From Agarophyton chilense (taxonomy: Eukaryota; Rhodophyta; Florideophyceae; Gracilariales; Gracilariaceae), in assembly GCA_030374765.1 (NCBI GenBank), contig JARGXX010000116.1, positions 744,001-808,000 on the forward strand: a stretch of DNA of 64,000 bases, given 5' to 3'. Positions 22,214-33,907 of the stretch are shown here, in pieces. The stretch's first letter is position 1. Each line of letters opens with the position of its first letter. Below the pieces are notes generated by a model. The model was not told the DNA's origin, ran no database searches, and saw only the letters and a program-made list of their open reading frames with translations. Both the position numbers and the translations under genes were made by a program.

Positions 22214-24321
22214 TCACTGGGGCGGGGCAGGAGTAGACCCGTCGTCTTCATTGGCACCTGCAGGACCAAAACCGGGACTAGGGTCACTTGAAGAGCCTAC
22301 TGTATCACTAGAACCTACTCTAGCGAGCCGGGCACGCTTCTTCGATGGATATTCACCTGAAGAACTGATTTCACCATCAACAGCCTCCCGATCACTCATA
22401 TTTCGACTATTCCGGGCGTCCAAGTCCACAGTAGCCCTCTGGGACATCACTTGGGCATTTTGCTGCAGGATATTGACCATGGCGGCCTTCATATCCTGAC
22501 CCTGTCTGACAACCGTGGCGTAGCGCACCGAGGGACGCACCCAGGAGTAAGCTTCCCTCAGGACTGTGGCAATGTCCACTGAAGCCGTAATACCAATGGT
22601 ACGGCAGACATGACGGAGATCCGAAGCCGCAGCCGAGACCGAAACGGGAAAGTGTGGCAACGGAGAGAATGAAGCAATGTCAACGCCCCCAGTAGACGTT
22701 TGAGCCAGTGCATCACCTACAAAACTTTCGGCCTCGGTAGTAGCCTCGCCAGGAGGGATGTCTACCTGGGCGACGGGCGGCTCATATGAGACTTCATCCT
22801 GAGGAGCAGCACCCGGAGTAGCTGGAGAAGGGGAAGCGGTCGGCAACACAACAGCGGACTCGACTGGAGAATAGACGCCCTCTATGGGCAGGACAAAGGG
22901 ATCTTCCCGGAAGGATTCTCCATCGGACATACCAGCTGAAAGCAAAGGGGTGGCTTCAACATCAGGCTCGAAGCAGAGGGGATCGAAACCAATGGCCTTT
23001 GGATAATGCTCGGGCACATGACGCCTCAGAATGTCCGATGGTTGATTCCTCAAAGGTTTGGCGGGATAGGAACGAGCGTCGTCCCGACCCTGCGGATGCA
23101 GCGTGATCGGCGTGAATGAGTTGGTATCCCAGTCATACCGAAGGAACTCGAAAGTGTTGCCTCACTCCACTTGTAGGACATAATCCAAAAGGACCCTGGT
23201 CTGCCCGACGTCGAATTGGGTTCCACGGACGATATTTTGGATGCCCAAATTCCTTAGGAAACGGATCATGATGTCCGGGAGTTGGATGAAGCGACCTGGA
23301 GGACCGGGTATGTTTACATCGTACCACACCCTCCAATCCTTCCAACGGATATTACCACGGATTCCGTATTTCGCGGTATCCAGGAAGGCGACAAGTGACT
23401 TCATGCCGAACTCGACGAAGAGTACCTGCCAGGACAGCCAGGACCTTCGGTCATTGTCATCGCTAATGAGGTGGGACGAGCTGTACGCCACCACGGAAGG
23501 CGTGGGAACCAAAAGGAGTGGCTAGACATGCAATTACATGGCCTATTGGTTCTCATCCTCTTGGGGAAACGAGAGGTACAACGGAAGGCGTTTGTCTGCG
23601 CTCATGTCCTGAAACTTCACTTGGTGCCAACAAAGAAGAACCCCAGGGATTGACGCAGACGACCATCAGGCTCGTGCATCTCATTCCAATAGATCCGGTT
23701 GGACATCCATATAAAGCGGTCATACGACGGCCGGAAGCACATAAGAGCCATGAAGTTGTGACCAGCCAGAGGAAAGCGCACATGCGGCGAAATGAAACCC
23801 GTAAATAGGTCCGAGAGGAGTTTGTTCACCCAGAACTGGTAGTCGGCTTCCTCCTCGCAGCGGACGTATGGAATATCCGCTTGGATGAGGGTGCAACATC
23901 GCGTCGCCGAACGCGGATCCACAGGACAATGCCACCATCGGTTATACCACGAAACGCCGCGCGCGTTCTTGATGCCCCTTCGGAAATCGGGTATCTTGGC
24001 AAACCGTAGGGCGCAAAGATACATACGACAAAACCGCTGGTATTCTTTTATAGAGGATAACAGAATGGCATGACGCACTGCCCGCGGATTCCGTCCAATA
24101 GTATGATCATAACGGTTTCCGGGATGTTCGTAAGCCACTTGGTATCCTGAGAAGCTACCTGTTTGGTTATTCGAAGACATGGTGCCGCTACCCACAGGCT
24201 GGTCTTCTAGGAAGTGAATAAGACGACCGACGGAAGCGACAAAGTAAGGAGGGAGAACGGCATATCCGACGGGCTTATAAGGCGGGTTCGAAATCACGCC
24301 CGACCAATGGACAGGTACCAC
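22214..24321 (-). pseudogene. E1 antisense frame
   Basis: Opposite to gag-pol, between the chromodomain and the 3' LTR, there are three long minus-strand open stretches: 24321-23617 (about 234 codons), 23512-23162 (116) and 23053-22214 (279), in shifted frames. The first reads as a globular protein rich in Trp, Tyr and Arg (VSWYNRWWHCPV); the last is Pro/Ser/Ala-rich and ends in a short conserved-looking block (RTIGITASVDIATVL) and a basic patch. E2 has an antisense frame at the same place with the same order of domains and weak similarity. Function unknown. The frameshifts make this copy a pseudogene. Confidence 0.55.
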
Positions 24322-24730
24322 GATGATAGGGCGAGGTGACGGAATCGACCCGGACGGACTGACAGGCGTGAACCACGGTGGACGAAGCGCGGAGGGTCGC
24401 TAAAGGAGGAACGAAGACTAAGGAAGGCCCCAGTGACCGTCAGAGGAGAAAAAGCCAATGGACCATCTCGGCAGCGCGACGCGAGGAATGCGCCGGCGAT
24501 GCACCTATAACCAGCCCTCACGGCACGTAAGAGTTTCAGTCCTTAGGAAAACTAATTGCCCTTCGTCGCCAATTGTCAGCTCACGCATCCCAGCATCCCC
24601 GCAGGCGATGACGACGCGACGTCCAGTCGCGTCCAATGGTACCGGTGGCAACGAAGTGCTCGCGTCCCCTGGATCAATCATGAAGCCATCTGGACTTCAC
24701 CGTGACAGGCGAATCCTAAGGAGGGAGACA

Positions 24731-25177
24731 TGTGAAGGAGCAAAGACAACGGTTGAGTCCTGTAAGTCGCCGGGACCTGAGGTAACTTACAGGGTCCACG
24801 TGAACTGGCCCACCTCAGCTGGGCTCATTCAGATTATTATTCTAATTTAATTAGTTTATTAGATTAGCATTACAGTGCCAGGGGGATCCTAGCGCCTCGC
24901 CAGTACTATTTACTTGGCTAGAGTGACGCTTCTCCCTTATAAAAAGGTAGGCACCATAAGGACACTAAATTACTGCCTCTGGTACATTAGTACCACCAAT
25001 TGGTCTTCAAGCCATCGTTTCTGTAGCTCCAATTTGTACGACTACGCAGTAAACGCCAGCCCATTGCACCAAGTACTATGGGAGTGCCGGCGTCAAGGAT
25101 TCGAATCTTTAGGACCCGCTCAACCACACTACCACCGGTTGAGACCATTACGCTGACCAAGCAGTTATTGCGTCACA
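24731..25177 (+). repeat. E1 3' LTR
   Basis: 447 bp, TG...CA ends, preceded directly by the polypurine tract CCTAAGGAGGGAGACA. It contains CTTATAAAAAGG near 24936-24948, a good TATA box for the LTR promoter. Confidence 0.9.
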
Positions 25178-25589
25178 GATACATTCATCAAAGACTGCGT
25201 CAAACCAAAGCTGACCACTTCCGCCGTGGAATCCTTGTCGCCAACTTTTGGACTCGATACATATTGGCGCGCCATTTCAATGTAGATATGAATGGCTTTG
25301 TTTCTATGTGACGGAAACGGTCTACAAACAGCAGAAACTCGTTCAAACCATCACAAAAGGGTTTAAAATCCACCATGAATCAACACACTAGAACACTAAA
25401 CATTCCCGTCTGTATCCCCCTCACTGTTTTTATTCGTCTCTTTGGCGCCAATTCAAAATACATACAAATCAGCTGATTTTCCGTAGTCTATACGCAACCA
25501 TACTGTTCTGTAGCAATCCAAACTTTTAAATTCAACATAGCAGCGTACATTGCCAACCAAACCACGTATGGCAGAAATCACATGTTAGC

Positions 25590-27350
25590 CGCCACAGCCT
25601 ACGATATCATAAATACCAACAAGAACAAAAATTTGTACCCGCTGTATTGATTTAAAGAAGCGATTTTCTTCCTACATGAAGATGCTGGAAGAACATAAAC
25701 GAAGATAGAGGAGCACTTTGACATGCCGCGGACATCTTTCAATCGCCATTGGAGGCGCTGGGTAGACCGTTGCCCCTGAAATGAAACGACAGGACCGGAA
25801 GACATTCATATAATCATCAATGTGCCCGTACGACCCATATTTCTTCACGAAGATGAAGAAGAATTGATCTGAAATGTGATTAAAGAGTATGCATGCATGA
25901 AAACGCCAGTAATCCGAGTTACATTGTTCTAATTTGTTGAGAATTACGTTTCCAAACTTCCTTTATCTCTTTTCCAGGAAATCAAACGGTTCTTTGAAGA
26001 AGGTCTTTATGCCTAGAACTGAATGCCATATTTTCTTCGTCGTAACCCAGATCTCAAATTCAAAGCTGTCCAGGCGATTGACGAGGGTCGAGTTCAAACC
26101 AATACCAAAATGAAAAATGGTGAAAAAATTGTTCGTTTGAATTTCTCAATCGCTTGACTTAACATACGAGACCCGCTTAGCATAAGAAACATGGATCTGA
26201 CAGGAATCTGGGTTTGGAAAATTACAAACCGAAGGATTAGCAAGGCTCGTTACCCGAATACCAGAATGTTGGTTCAGTCTCTTGCTCGCTTAAAAGGTAA
26301 TCTGGACCATGTGACCTTAATGCCCGTCGTTTCTGCCGCTGGAGACACTTTAACCCCTGTCGTGTTCTTTCAGGGAAAAGGAGCTCGATTTTGAAGGATA
26401 AACGGAATCTATCAGTATCTTAACTTTTTTCTACCTCAGTGTTGTCTGTGTTAATGTGCTCCTACCGGAAAAGACAGAGAAATATTTGCAAACTGGGCTT
26501 TAAAGTTTGTAGCAGATGTATCACGTCTTCTATATTCAGATAATACGTTCTTCTGCTTCTTGATGGTGACGGCGCTCATGTGCAGCTGAATGCTTTAGTT
26601 TTTTTTCTAGGAAAACAGAGTGATTTATCTTGGCCTTCCTTCTCACATTTTACATATGTAACAACCATTTAATGCTAGTTTTTCTTCTTGTTCAAGTTGT
26701 ATTTAGCAAGCAGCTTCACAAAGGTTTTCTCAAATGAAATATCTTCTTCACGCCTTTGACGTTGTTAATTGCATAACCCAAGCTTATAGTAGATCAATAA
26801 CATTGGATTATATAAGAACAGGCTTTCAAATGACGGAAAACTACGTAGACGAAATTCATTGGGCTTCTGTTGAGCTACTTAACAGTCTTTTAGGAATAAC
26901 ATAAACATCCAAGATGCACGCGAAAATGAAATGTCATCTTACGAAAAATCATCTTCGTCACTTCTGTTTGATGATAATGTAGAGGCAAGTGATGTAATAA
27001 AAATTGTGTTGTAACTTGAATTCAACCAAAAAAACGGTGCAGTCATTTGTGCTTTTCAAGCTCGCGAGCAACATCGAAAGAAAAATTTATTCGCAAGGCA
27101 AAAGAACATCTACTCATGTTCAAAACACACCGAAACCGCAGCAGAGCTTCGATATTTAAAAGAGTAAGCGCCTGGGGCGCGCGAGATTGAGAGAGCTTTT
27201 CAGAAAATCTCACTTCAAAAGTCGTTTGCAACGTCGATTACGAGCAGTGGCGAAGCGCGTACCCAAATCGTTTCCCTATTCAGCGACATCTTGGCATCGT
27301 TGATGGCACGTGTTGCGTGTTGATCCACGTGTCAGGCACAACTGAGAGAG
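25590..27350 (+). pseudogene. Pogo-like DDE transposase remnant 1
   Basis: Plus-strand frames give a helix-turn-helix-like N-terminus (AIFFLHEDAGRT, then a MPRTSFNRHWRRWVD stretch), then from 26191 an open stretch starting MDLTGIWVWK and containing HVTLMPVVSAAGDTLTPVVF, then a YVLLLLDGDGAH motif near 26540. The first is the N.DxT motif with the first catalytic Asp, and LLDGDGAH holds the second, as in pogo/Tc5/CENP-B-related DDE transposases. There are several in-frame stops and frameshifts. A sequence ending TTTTCCAG near 25977 could be an intron end. It begins about 400 bp after E1. Confidence 0.7.
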
Positions 27351-28165
27351 AAAGGTTAAGTTTGGCTATTGGTACGGTATTTGCGGCGTTTCTGCACGAA
27401 GGACCTGTCTGAGGACTTATTCACATAAGTGCCTGGCAAAGTGATACAAAAAGGACATTTTGGAGGTCGGCAGTCTCTGTGGCGCATATGTCCAGCGTGT
27501 GGGCGTTTGATAGACGGGGTATCGTGAAAGCCGCAGCCTTCGGGCCATCTACTAACCGGAGGTTTAGTTGACAAATGTGCCGAACGGGAGCTGGATCTTC
27601 TATTATTTTGGTCTCCCTTACTGGCAGCAGTGCAGAAGTAGAGATGCCAACGTCAGTGTTCTCGGAATGCTAGTTCAATGGTCAAAAAAGGACGAATTGA
27701 AATGACCGAAAAACCCCTGAATTTATCCAAATTTGGAGGTGTTAATTTCCGAAAATATTTTCATTCGTTCATTAGTGCTAGTTTGTATGGGAAGGAAAAC
27801 TGGCACATATCTGCAGTTGTTCTAGTTTTGATGGAGGTAAAACTAGCGTTGATATTTCTGTGGCCGCAGTTTAAAGGTAAAAGTAGAGAAGTGGTGCAGG
27901 AGCAGATTCAATCTTTGTGCGCTCTAGATTGACAGATTAGTACAAACAACCGGTCCCCAAATGGACCTCAAAATAGAAATTGAACATTTAGTACCACCCA
28001 TATCAATCGCAATAGAATCGCAGCCCGACCTGGCAGACCTCACGTGCCTTGCATTCTATATTATTCTCCACTGCCCTCCCCTGTCACGTGCCCTGTGTGC
28101 GCCATACTCTCTCTACGTCTACGCCCCCTACCAACTTCTTTCCCACCACCTCTCCTACACCCACC
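27351..28165. other. No convincing gene
   Basis: A minus-strand frame at 27356-27574 is Cys/His-rich (CGFHDT...GHMRHRDCRPPKCPFC), which might be a zinc-binding remnant of the neighbouring transposon. A plus-strand frame at 27678-27932 is short and unrecognised. The last 200 bases are the probable promoter of the gene starting at 28166. Confidence 0.4.
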
Positions 28166-29230
28166 ATGCCTTCCTGCTGCTTCAACGGTTGCTCCTTCTT
28201 CGCCCGAGAAATCCCCGCCCTCCAGCGGCACCAGAAAAGGTGCCCTCATCGCCTCTCCGCCAACAAGCGCTTCCTCTCCCCTGGCGGAAATGAACCCAAC
28301 TTCCCCCCCGGCACAAAACGCCACAAGTCCACCTCACAACTCCCCCCTCATCCTCCTCCCTCACATCGCCCTTCCTACAACGTCCCTCTCGCACACCATG
28401 ACTCCTACCTCCAAGACCAGCTCTCTCTCTCCCTCCACACCCAGGACGCCATCCACGTCGCCACTGCCCCTCTCGGTTCCCTCTCCTTTCTCGCTCTCTC
28501 CCCCCTCCCTCCTTCCACTCCCCCCCTCTACAACCCCCACCTGGAGAAAATGGTCCTCTACATCTTCTCCATCGCCTCCAAGCTTCGGTTGTGCAACAAC
28601 CGGTCGGGGAAGAAGAGGATGTATGCCCCTGAAACAGGGGGGCGAATGCTGTGTACGGCGGAGGGCTGTCCAAGGCAGGTGTTACATACGGACTTTCGAG
28701 GACTGACCGATGCCGAGAAGAACGTCGGAGAGGTTCCAGGGTTCTTCATGATGGCATCGGGAGCAAGTTCGTTTATGCTTTGGGTTTGTGAGAGGTCACA
28801 TAACATGTACGTGCCCGACGACAGGAGCTTGAAGCGGCTGTCTCCGACGATGGTAGTGAGGAAGTTTAGGATTCCGCCGTACTCCATTTTTATTGGAAGA
28901 GGAGATGTGTTTCATGCTGGAGCTGGATACGAGGATGCATTGGTTAAGGAAGTTTGCATGAGGTATCACATGTACTTGGTACCGGATGGGTACAAGCTAC
29001 CGGACGCAGTGCATAGGCAACCAGCATTTCGGCCTAAGTTCGAAGAGGATGATTCCAACAAAGGTGATAATGAAGACGTCCAGGTAGATGAGGATGAGGA
29101 GTTGGATGAAGATTATAAATGGAAGTTGTTGAAAGTGGAGAAGAGGAGTATGAAGAAGAGGATGATGAACCTGGGATGGGTCTCAACTCGGCTAACACAG
29201 ATGGAGACTATGAAGACGGCGGTAGGATAG
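28166..29230 (+). CDS. C2HC zinc finger protein with cupin-like C-terminal domain
   Basis: The start is taken at the ATG at 28166 in a good context (CACCATGC); an upstream in-frame ATG at 28049 would add 39 residues of unlikely sequence. The 354-residue product opens with a compact zinc finger (C4 or C5, C9, H22, C26, with H28 following), then a Pro/Ser-rich linker to about residue 125. The C-terminal domain contains IPPYSIFIGRGDVFHAGAGY (His near residue 250) and MRYHMYLVPDGYKLPDAVH, the pattern of a double-stranded beta-helix (cupin-like) protein family I associate with protists and algae; the biochemical role is unknown. It is followed by an acidic tail. The annotated end probably results from a one-base frameshift near 29120: the -1 frame gives a far more natural acidic tail ending at 29250. 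AATAAA at 29274-29279. Convergent with the next gene. Confidence 0.75.
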   Translation: MPSCCFNGCSFFAREIPALQRHQKRCPHRLSANKRFLSPGGNEPNFPPGTKRHKSTSQLPPHPPPSHRPSYNVPLAHHDSYLQDQLSLSLHTQDAIHVATAPLGSLSFLALSPLPPSTPPLYNPHLEKMVLYIFSIASKLRLCNNRSGKKRMYAPETGGRMLCTAEGCPRQVLHTDFRGLTDAEKNVGEVPGFFMMASGASSFMLWVCERSHNMYVPDDRSLKRLSPTMVVRKFRIPPYSIFIGRGDVFHAGAGYEDALVKEVCMRYHMYLVPDGYKLPDAVHRQPAFRPKFEEDDSNKGDNEDVQVDEDEELDEDYKWKLLKVEKRSMKKRMMNLGWVSTRLTQMETMKTAVG

Positions 29231-29273
29231 TGGATGACGACGACGACTAGATAGTATCTGTTACCTATTGAAC

Positions 29274-29279
29274 AATAAA
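29274..29279 (+). terminator. Polyadenylation signal
   Basis: AATAAA 24 bases after the second possible stop (29250) of the zinc finger/cupin-like gene. Confidence 0.5.
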
Positions 29280-29331
29280 GAGTACAATTTGAGGTAATAT
29301 GTGGAGTAGTCCCCTTTTCTTGTAATAGTGA

Positions 29332-30135
29332 TCAGTCGTCTTTCAATAAAAACTCCTGAACAACTGGATTGAAACGCGTGAGAGCAGCACTTGCTTTCAC
29401 TTTCTCATAGTGAATGACAACTGTCGAAGATATCAAGATTACGACATCCACTGTGTTACCAAGCAGTATAGGAACACCAGGGCCTTCAATGCGAGAGGTG
29501 GAGAAGGCGGTTGAAGAGAGTGCAGCGAAAGTGCATGCCGACAGCCTCCTACCGAGTAGTCTGAAGGTTACAGCCGGACTGGATATGAATAAAGCCTGTT
29601 GAAAAGAGTGGGAGAGGGCGCCAAGCACGAGGTTCATAAAAGAGGTTCTCCGTGGTTCCGGGGTCGTTGTGAACTTTGTGTTAAGATAGGACTCTGGAAA
29701 GAAGGATATAGAGACAAGCTGGAGAAGATATGCCAAAGCGCCAACTGCGGCCCCTCCTGTGGAGAAGGCGATACAATTTGTCTTCACGTCTGATGAAAGG
29801 GTACCGCTGACTGGAATGAAGCGGTGAACGAGGAAGAGTATGGCGTTGAGGGTGATGAGTAGAGTAAGGAGTAGAGCCCCGAATTCCAGAAAGGCTCGTT
29901 TCTTCCAGGTATATCGCTGGTTTGGATTGAACGGCGTAGTTTGTAGAGACCCGTATAACGCGTTTATACATTGTACGCCTCCTTCGATTATGAGAATGTG
30001 TAGCAGGCTTTGGATAGGACACCTCAATAGCGTTATGAGAATGAACCGAAGGAGAGAGTTGAATCTGAATGGAAGCGTATATTGCAGAGCTGGGTCTATA
30101 ACTCCGAAGAGTGTAGTTAGTGTGATTGTGAACAT
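29332..30135 (-). CDS. Multi-pass membrane protein, unknown family
   Basis: An uninterrupted 267-codon frame from an ATG at 30135 to TGA at 29332-29334. It has about six hydrophobic segments that could span a membrane, for example LLRFILITLL around residue 30, ALLLTLLITLNAILFLV around 85-102, GGAAVGALAYLLQLVSI around 128 and VDVVILISSTVVIHY near 235, joined by short basic loops. There is no obvious cleavable signal peptide. It ends about 80 bp from the zinc finger gene in convergent orientation. The length of the frame, the clean hydrophobic pattern and the compact gap support a real host gene. No family is recognised; upstream exons cannot be excluded. Confidence 0.6.
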   Translation of the reverse strand: MFTITLTTLFGVIDPALQYTLPFRFNSLLRFILITLLRCPIQSLLHILIIEGGVQCINALYGSLQTTPFNPNQRYTWKKRAFLEFGALLLTLLITLNAILFLVHRFIPVSGTLSSDVKTNCIAFSTGGAAVGALAYLLQLVSISFFPESYLNTKFTTTPEPRRTSFMNLVLGALSHSFQQALFISSPAVTFRLLGRRLSACTFAALSSTAFSTSRIEGPGVPILLGNTVDVVILISSTVVIHYEKVKASAALTRFNPVVQEFLLKDD

Positions 30136-30342
30136 TAAGGTCGATGTGAAGAGTGTTTGCTAACTGAACATCTTAGAAAAGGCGTTCCAGTTTGCTAGTC
30201 TTCCTTGTACGCTGCACATAGGTAACGATATGATACCGCTCTTTGAACAGTTGTTTCAGAGTATCTGAAGGAGGTGGGAGAGGAGAGGGGGAGAGCGAAA
30301 GGGTCGCCGGTGACGCCAGGGAGACGCGGGGAGCCGGCTGGG

Positions 30343-30582
30343 ATGAAGAAGGGGAGAGAGGAATGGAAAGGGGGAGGAGTTGGAGAGAGTCGGCTGAAGA
30401 AGAGCAGGGTTGGTAAGGATGTGGAGAAGAAGGGCGGGAATGTGTGTGTGGTGGGGCAGCCGCGTGTGAGGAACTTGAGCAGTGGGGAGGTGGACGAGGT
30501 TGAGAATGCGGTGGTGGACTTTTTCAACCTCAAATACCCTCCCGGTGAAACGCTGGAGCCTAGTAAGCAAAACGGCCAGTAA
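30343..30582 (+). CDS. Short basic frame, doubtful
   Basis: From an ATG at 30343, 79 codons begin Lys/Gly/Arg-rich and end with a more protein-like VDEVENAVVDFFNLKYPPGE. It lies head to head with the membrane-protein gene. It may be a small gene, an exon, or chance in a purine-rich stretch. Confidence 0.2.
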   Translation: MKKGREEWKGGGVGESRLKKSRVGKDVEKKGGNVCVVGQPRVRNLSSGEVDEVENAVVDFFNLKYPPGETLEPSKQNGQ

Positions 30583-30639
30583 GGAGGTAGAAGGTACTGA
30601 CGACTGCCTTTGTATGGATCTCCACCTAGAGCGGTCATA

Positions 30640-31758
30640 AGTGACCAGTAAACTGCAAATGCAGATTAAACTGCATTAAGTGGTCAAAACACTAAGATGC
30701 ATGGAGTTCTTTTTTCCAAAAATTTTTTTTTTCAGGTGCTGAACTAGCGCAATCTGCAAAATTCTTAGATTTTTTGGCTTTTTATTTACAAAACTAGCTA
30801 TATAGCACATTTATCTAGCATTCCGAGAACACAGACGAAGGAAGCGTTAGATATCTGCTGTTGTCCGGCTCTATACTGATTGAAGTGCAATAGACAAAGA
30901 TACCGAGGATGACAAGGTAGATTGCTGTTGATGACCTCTGTACATATTGAAGTGCAATGAACAGGGGATCCAGAAGAAGATTTAGTACTTCGTCGCATAC
31001 CTGCTCAAAAGAGTTTGTTAGGCGCAATTTATATATTTCGAATACAACTGTGGGTAGAAAATAGTTCGAGTGAAAGTACTACAGGAAATGAAAACAAGCC
31101 AATATCATTTATAATTCTAGAGAGCACCAACAAAACAATTTCCAGCCTAAAATGACAACATGGTGGTCTTGCTATGAAATTTGAATCAAGTCGTCATTTA
31201 ATTAGTTCAGGAATTCAAAACAATGCTTTTTTATTTGGTAGTTGGTCACGTGCACAATAGATTTTTTATAACAGGAAAGGTATAATGGGTGCATCCCAGA
31301 AATCCCAGAATCCCAGAGTTCCAGACCGATACGGACTAGGAACCGAACACGTTTGCCTGGCTGCCTTCCATACTTAGGAATTTAGAATGGGTATGGGGCA
31401 CCTAAACCAGAGTTCCAGACGCTTTTTTTGGTAAGTTTCACGTTTATCAACAGATTTTTTTACTCTCCAACAGAATGCAGCCCACAATCCATATCTAACA
31501 AACATTTGTCGCACCCCGTCAATCTGGAAAAAGATGGACGACCCACATGCTACCATGACAACGTTTCTTATCCAAGAAAGTGTTTGTGTGGCGTTTCTTA
31601 CTTTCATTCTATTAATTGTACGAAAAGATAAACGACAAGCATTACCCCGAAGAAGATGCACGACCAACAGTAAGTTCCATTGCTTCGGAATTCTGAGACC
31701 CTAAATCCATACAACGCCATGGCGGAAGCGCCTGCTTTGCGGCACAATCGAAGATTTT
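30640..31758. other. AT-rich, no gene seen
   Basis: Contains the dispersed motif TCTAGCATTCCGAGAACACAG at 30814-30834 and short imperfect direct repeats at 30860-30960 (ATTGAAGTGCAAT twice) and near 31290 (ATCCCAGA units). No coding signal apart from the upstream fringe of the PIF element. Confidence 0.4.
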
Positions 31759-32739
31759 GTGGTAGCCACTAGTTTTCCAAAATCTTCCTTCTTCGAGAAT
31801 TTGCTCCGGTGGTTCAAATCAACCAGACAAAAAATCAGGAAAGGGTCCCGTTTTGGAACCATTTCCACCGCAAGGGGCCGAAAAACGTTTCTACACGGTG
31901 AAGATTTGTTTGGCCTCGCATTGTGGTACATGAAAACAGGATATATGGAATATTCATTGTGTCCAATATTCGGAATCACGCCTTGATCCCTTTCAAAATG
32001 GCTTGAATTTGCGCTGGACGTGTTATAAGCTGTAGTGATCGATATAAATCACGCTCAGTTTCGCATCGAGTGGCCAACCGATGACGAAATGAAAGAGTCT
32101 TGCGCTCTTCTCCAGAAACACAGACGGCATGGGTATGCGCTTCGACGTGTTTTTGGGGTGAGTGATGGTGCACATATGCTCTGCGCGAACCTCAACGAAC
32201 CCAATATTCAGAATGCTTTCTATAACGGTATGACGCAAAACGTGGAGGCTACAAACCTGCTTTTCTGTAACTTCAAGGGAGAGATAATTGACGCTTGTCT
32301 CAATTACCCTGGAAGCTGGCATGACAGCAAGCTTGCATACTTTTCAGGACTGTACTGGCCTTCGCTGATTGAAGACTGCCATACGCCTGCTGGTTACACC
32401 GTCCTACGAAAAATTGCCTTCGTTTTTAATACCCGCATTATAAACGGAAAACTGGTTCGTGCCCGGAAGACCAACGAAATGAATTCTATGCCCGTGTCCT
32501 CGAGTTGTGCCTCCATAGAGCTTTCATTGCAACGACTGTACCCAAGCGAGAGACAAAGTGCTGAATTGGAGGTACGAGGCTTGAAGGCTTCCTTTCGTAG
32601 ATTGAGCAAGAAACTACCTGCCAGCCAATACAAACGCGGTCGCATGCTCAGCGTCGCCTGGCATTTAGTGAGTTATCGAACACGAACCGTTGGACATAAC
32701 CAAATTGCTACGGTGTACGGTGCGCCAATCACGATTTAG
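31759..32739 (+). pseudogene. PIF/Harbinger transposase pseudogene
   Basis: One continuous plus-strand frame of 327 codons with only two in-frame stops (TGA at 31984, TAA just before 32035). It contains DLFGLALWYMKTGY, then GVSDGAHMLCANL with the first catalytic Asp, YNGMTQNVEATNLLF, YPGSWHDSKLAYF with the second Asp, and SAELEVRGLKASFRRLSKKL with the Glu. This is the DDE_Tnp_4 signature of PIF/Harbinger transposases. The catalytic triad looks intact, so it may be a recent loss. The companion Myb-like protein gene and terminal repeats are not seen. Confidence 0.82.
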
Positions 32740-33649
32740 TGTGATATCGAGGGCCAGGAAGTGCAAAAAATCACCGTCGAGGTGCAACGTATCAATGGCA
32801 TCCAAAGTGATCACATATAACCATCTGTTTCTCAAATGGACTATATATGATTCAATCCATCCTTGGTTCTCAATAATTCTCAGAGCGTTTATTGTTGTGA
32901 GACGCAGCAGATATGCCTCCCAAACCGCGCATGCGTTCGCGCTTACGCTTCTTATAACAGGTATTCTTGATTGTTTTGCTGTTCTCAGTCCCTGACAAGT
33001 TCCTTCACCGGTAGCTACAAATTGCAGACTCATTCTGGCAATAAGACAGAATATCGTCAAGTTTCTTGTGGAGGTAGATAAGACTGTTGCTGGCGCCCGA
33101 TCGAGAAAGAACGTGATCGGAAACAATCCGAGGCAGAGGTCTGGAATCAGGATGATACCCCCTCCCCCCCCCCACGTCACTGGTATTCACTCTGCTTCTC
33201 ACAATCAGGTCATGCCAGTTTCCCTTCACGAAAACCAAATATGCGATGTTCTTGTTCCACCAGTTCTTGTTCAACGATACAGATCTGTTCCATTTTTCTT
33301 CTTTAGTACCGTGTAGAAGCGCACACCACCACTGATGCCACCTAAAGCAGCTGCCGCCATGAGAACCATGTCAGCCGACTCGTCCTTTGGGTTCTGTACT
33401 ACCTTTGATTCATTTGTGGGCATCAACACAGCCTGAGACGTTGCTTCCTCCAGTGCGGTTTTCTGCAGCTTGGTACGATCGATAATACTAGCCTTGACAA
33501 GGTCCTTGTATTCAACGATATGTGCCTCGTACCCAAGTGATGTGATTCCTGCATGATAAAAAACGTGTGAACTACAACAGATATCTTTATTCCTGCGTTG
33601 CGCGCAACAGAGCAGAACGGTACTCTTAAAGCCTGTCACACGATATCGA
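32740..33649. other. No clear gene
   Basis: Short frames only. The minus frame 33639-33271 follows directly on the copper ATPase pseudogene and may be its eroded downstream part, but it does not show the later P-type motifs. A run of ten C residues occurs near 33167-33176. Confidence 0.35.
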
Positions 33650-33852
33650 TGCCTAACGTCAGCGTCCCGGTCTTCTCAAATATGATATGCTTCATGTTGT
33701 TCGCACGCCAAGTTTGGAGCCAATATCTGAAGCAACCATCACTTTAGTGGATGTCGCAAGCCCCAAAGCACATGGGACAGCAATGACCAAGGTTTCTGAA
33801 ACAAACAACAACGCAAAGAAAAATTTCCCTCATCTGCGTACCAATCTTGTAG

Positions 33853-33907
33853 AATCCATTCCAAAGCAGCCGCTGTGTACTACACAGCGGCTGCTTTGGA
33901 ATGGATT
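33853..33907. repeat. Perfect palindrome, 27-bp arms
   Basis: Arms 33853-33879 and 33881-33907 are exactly complementary around a single base at 33880. It shares four bases with the next palindrome. Confidence 0.95.

Larger units (their letters stand above)
16357..25177 (+). mobile_element. E1: old, defective Ty3/gypsy chromovirus
   Basis: Two direct repeats of about 446 bp that begin TGTGAAGGAGCAA and end ACA bound an 8.8-kb element coding on the plus strand: gag, protease, a partial reverse transcriptase, integrase and a chromodomain, plus antisense frames near the 3' end. The LTRs differ at many positions, roughly a fifth by eye, so the insertion is old. No target-site duplication is found (GTAAT before, GATAC after). 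Coding parts contain many stops and a large internal deletion. The order gag-PR-RT-IN-chromodomain places it with chromodomain-bearing gypsy elements, and its parts are homologous to E2. Confidence 0.92.

Noticed and set aside
28182-28673. 163-codon minus-strand frame
   Set aside because: Gly/Arg-rich shadow of the Pro/Ser-rich linker of the zinc finger/cupin-like gene on the plus strand.
33271-33639. SLGYEAHIVE segment as the heavy-metal-associated domain of the copper ATPase
   Set aside because: That domain precedes the membrane segments in such ATPases, whereas this lies after the phosphorylation motif; the resemblance is short and probably accidental.
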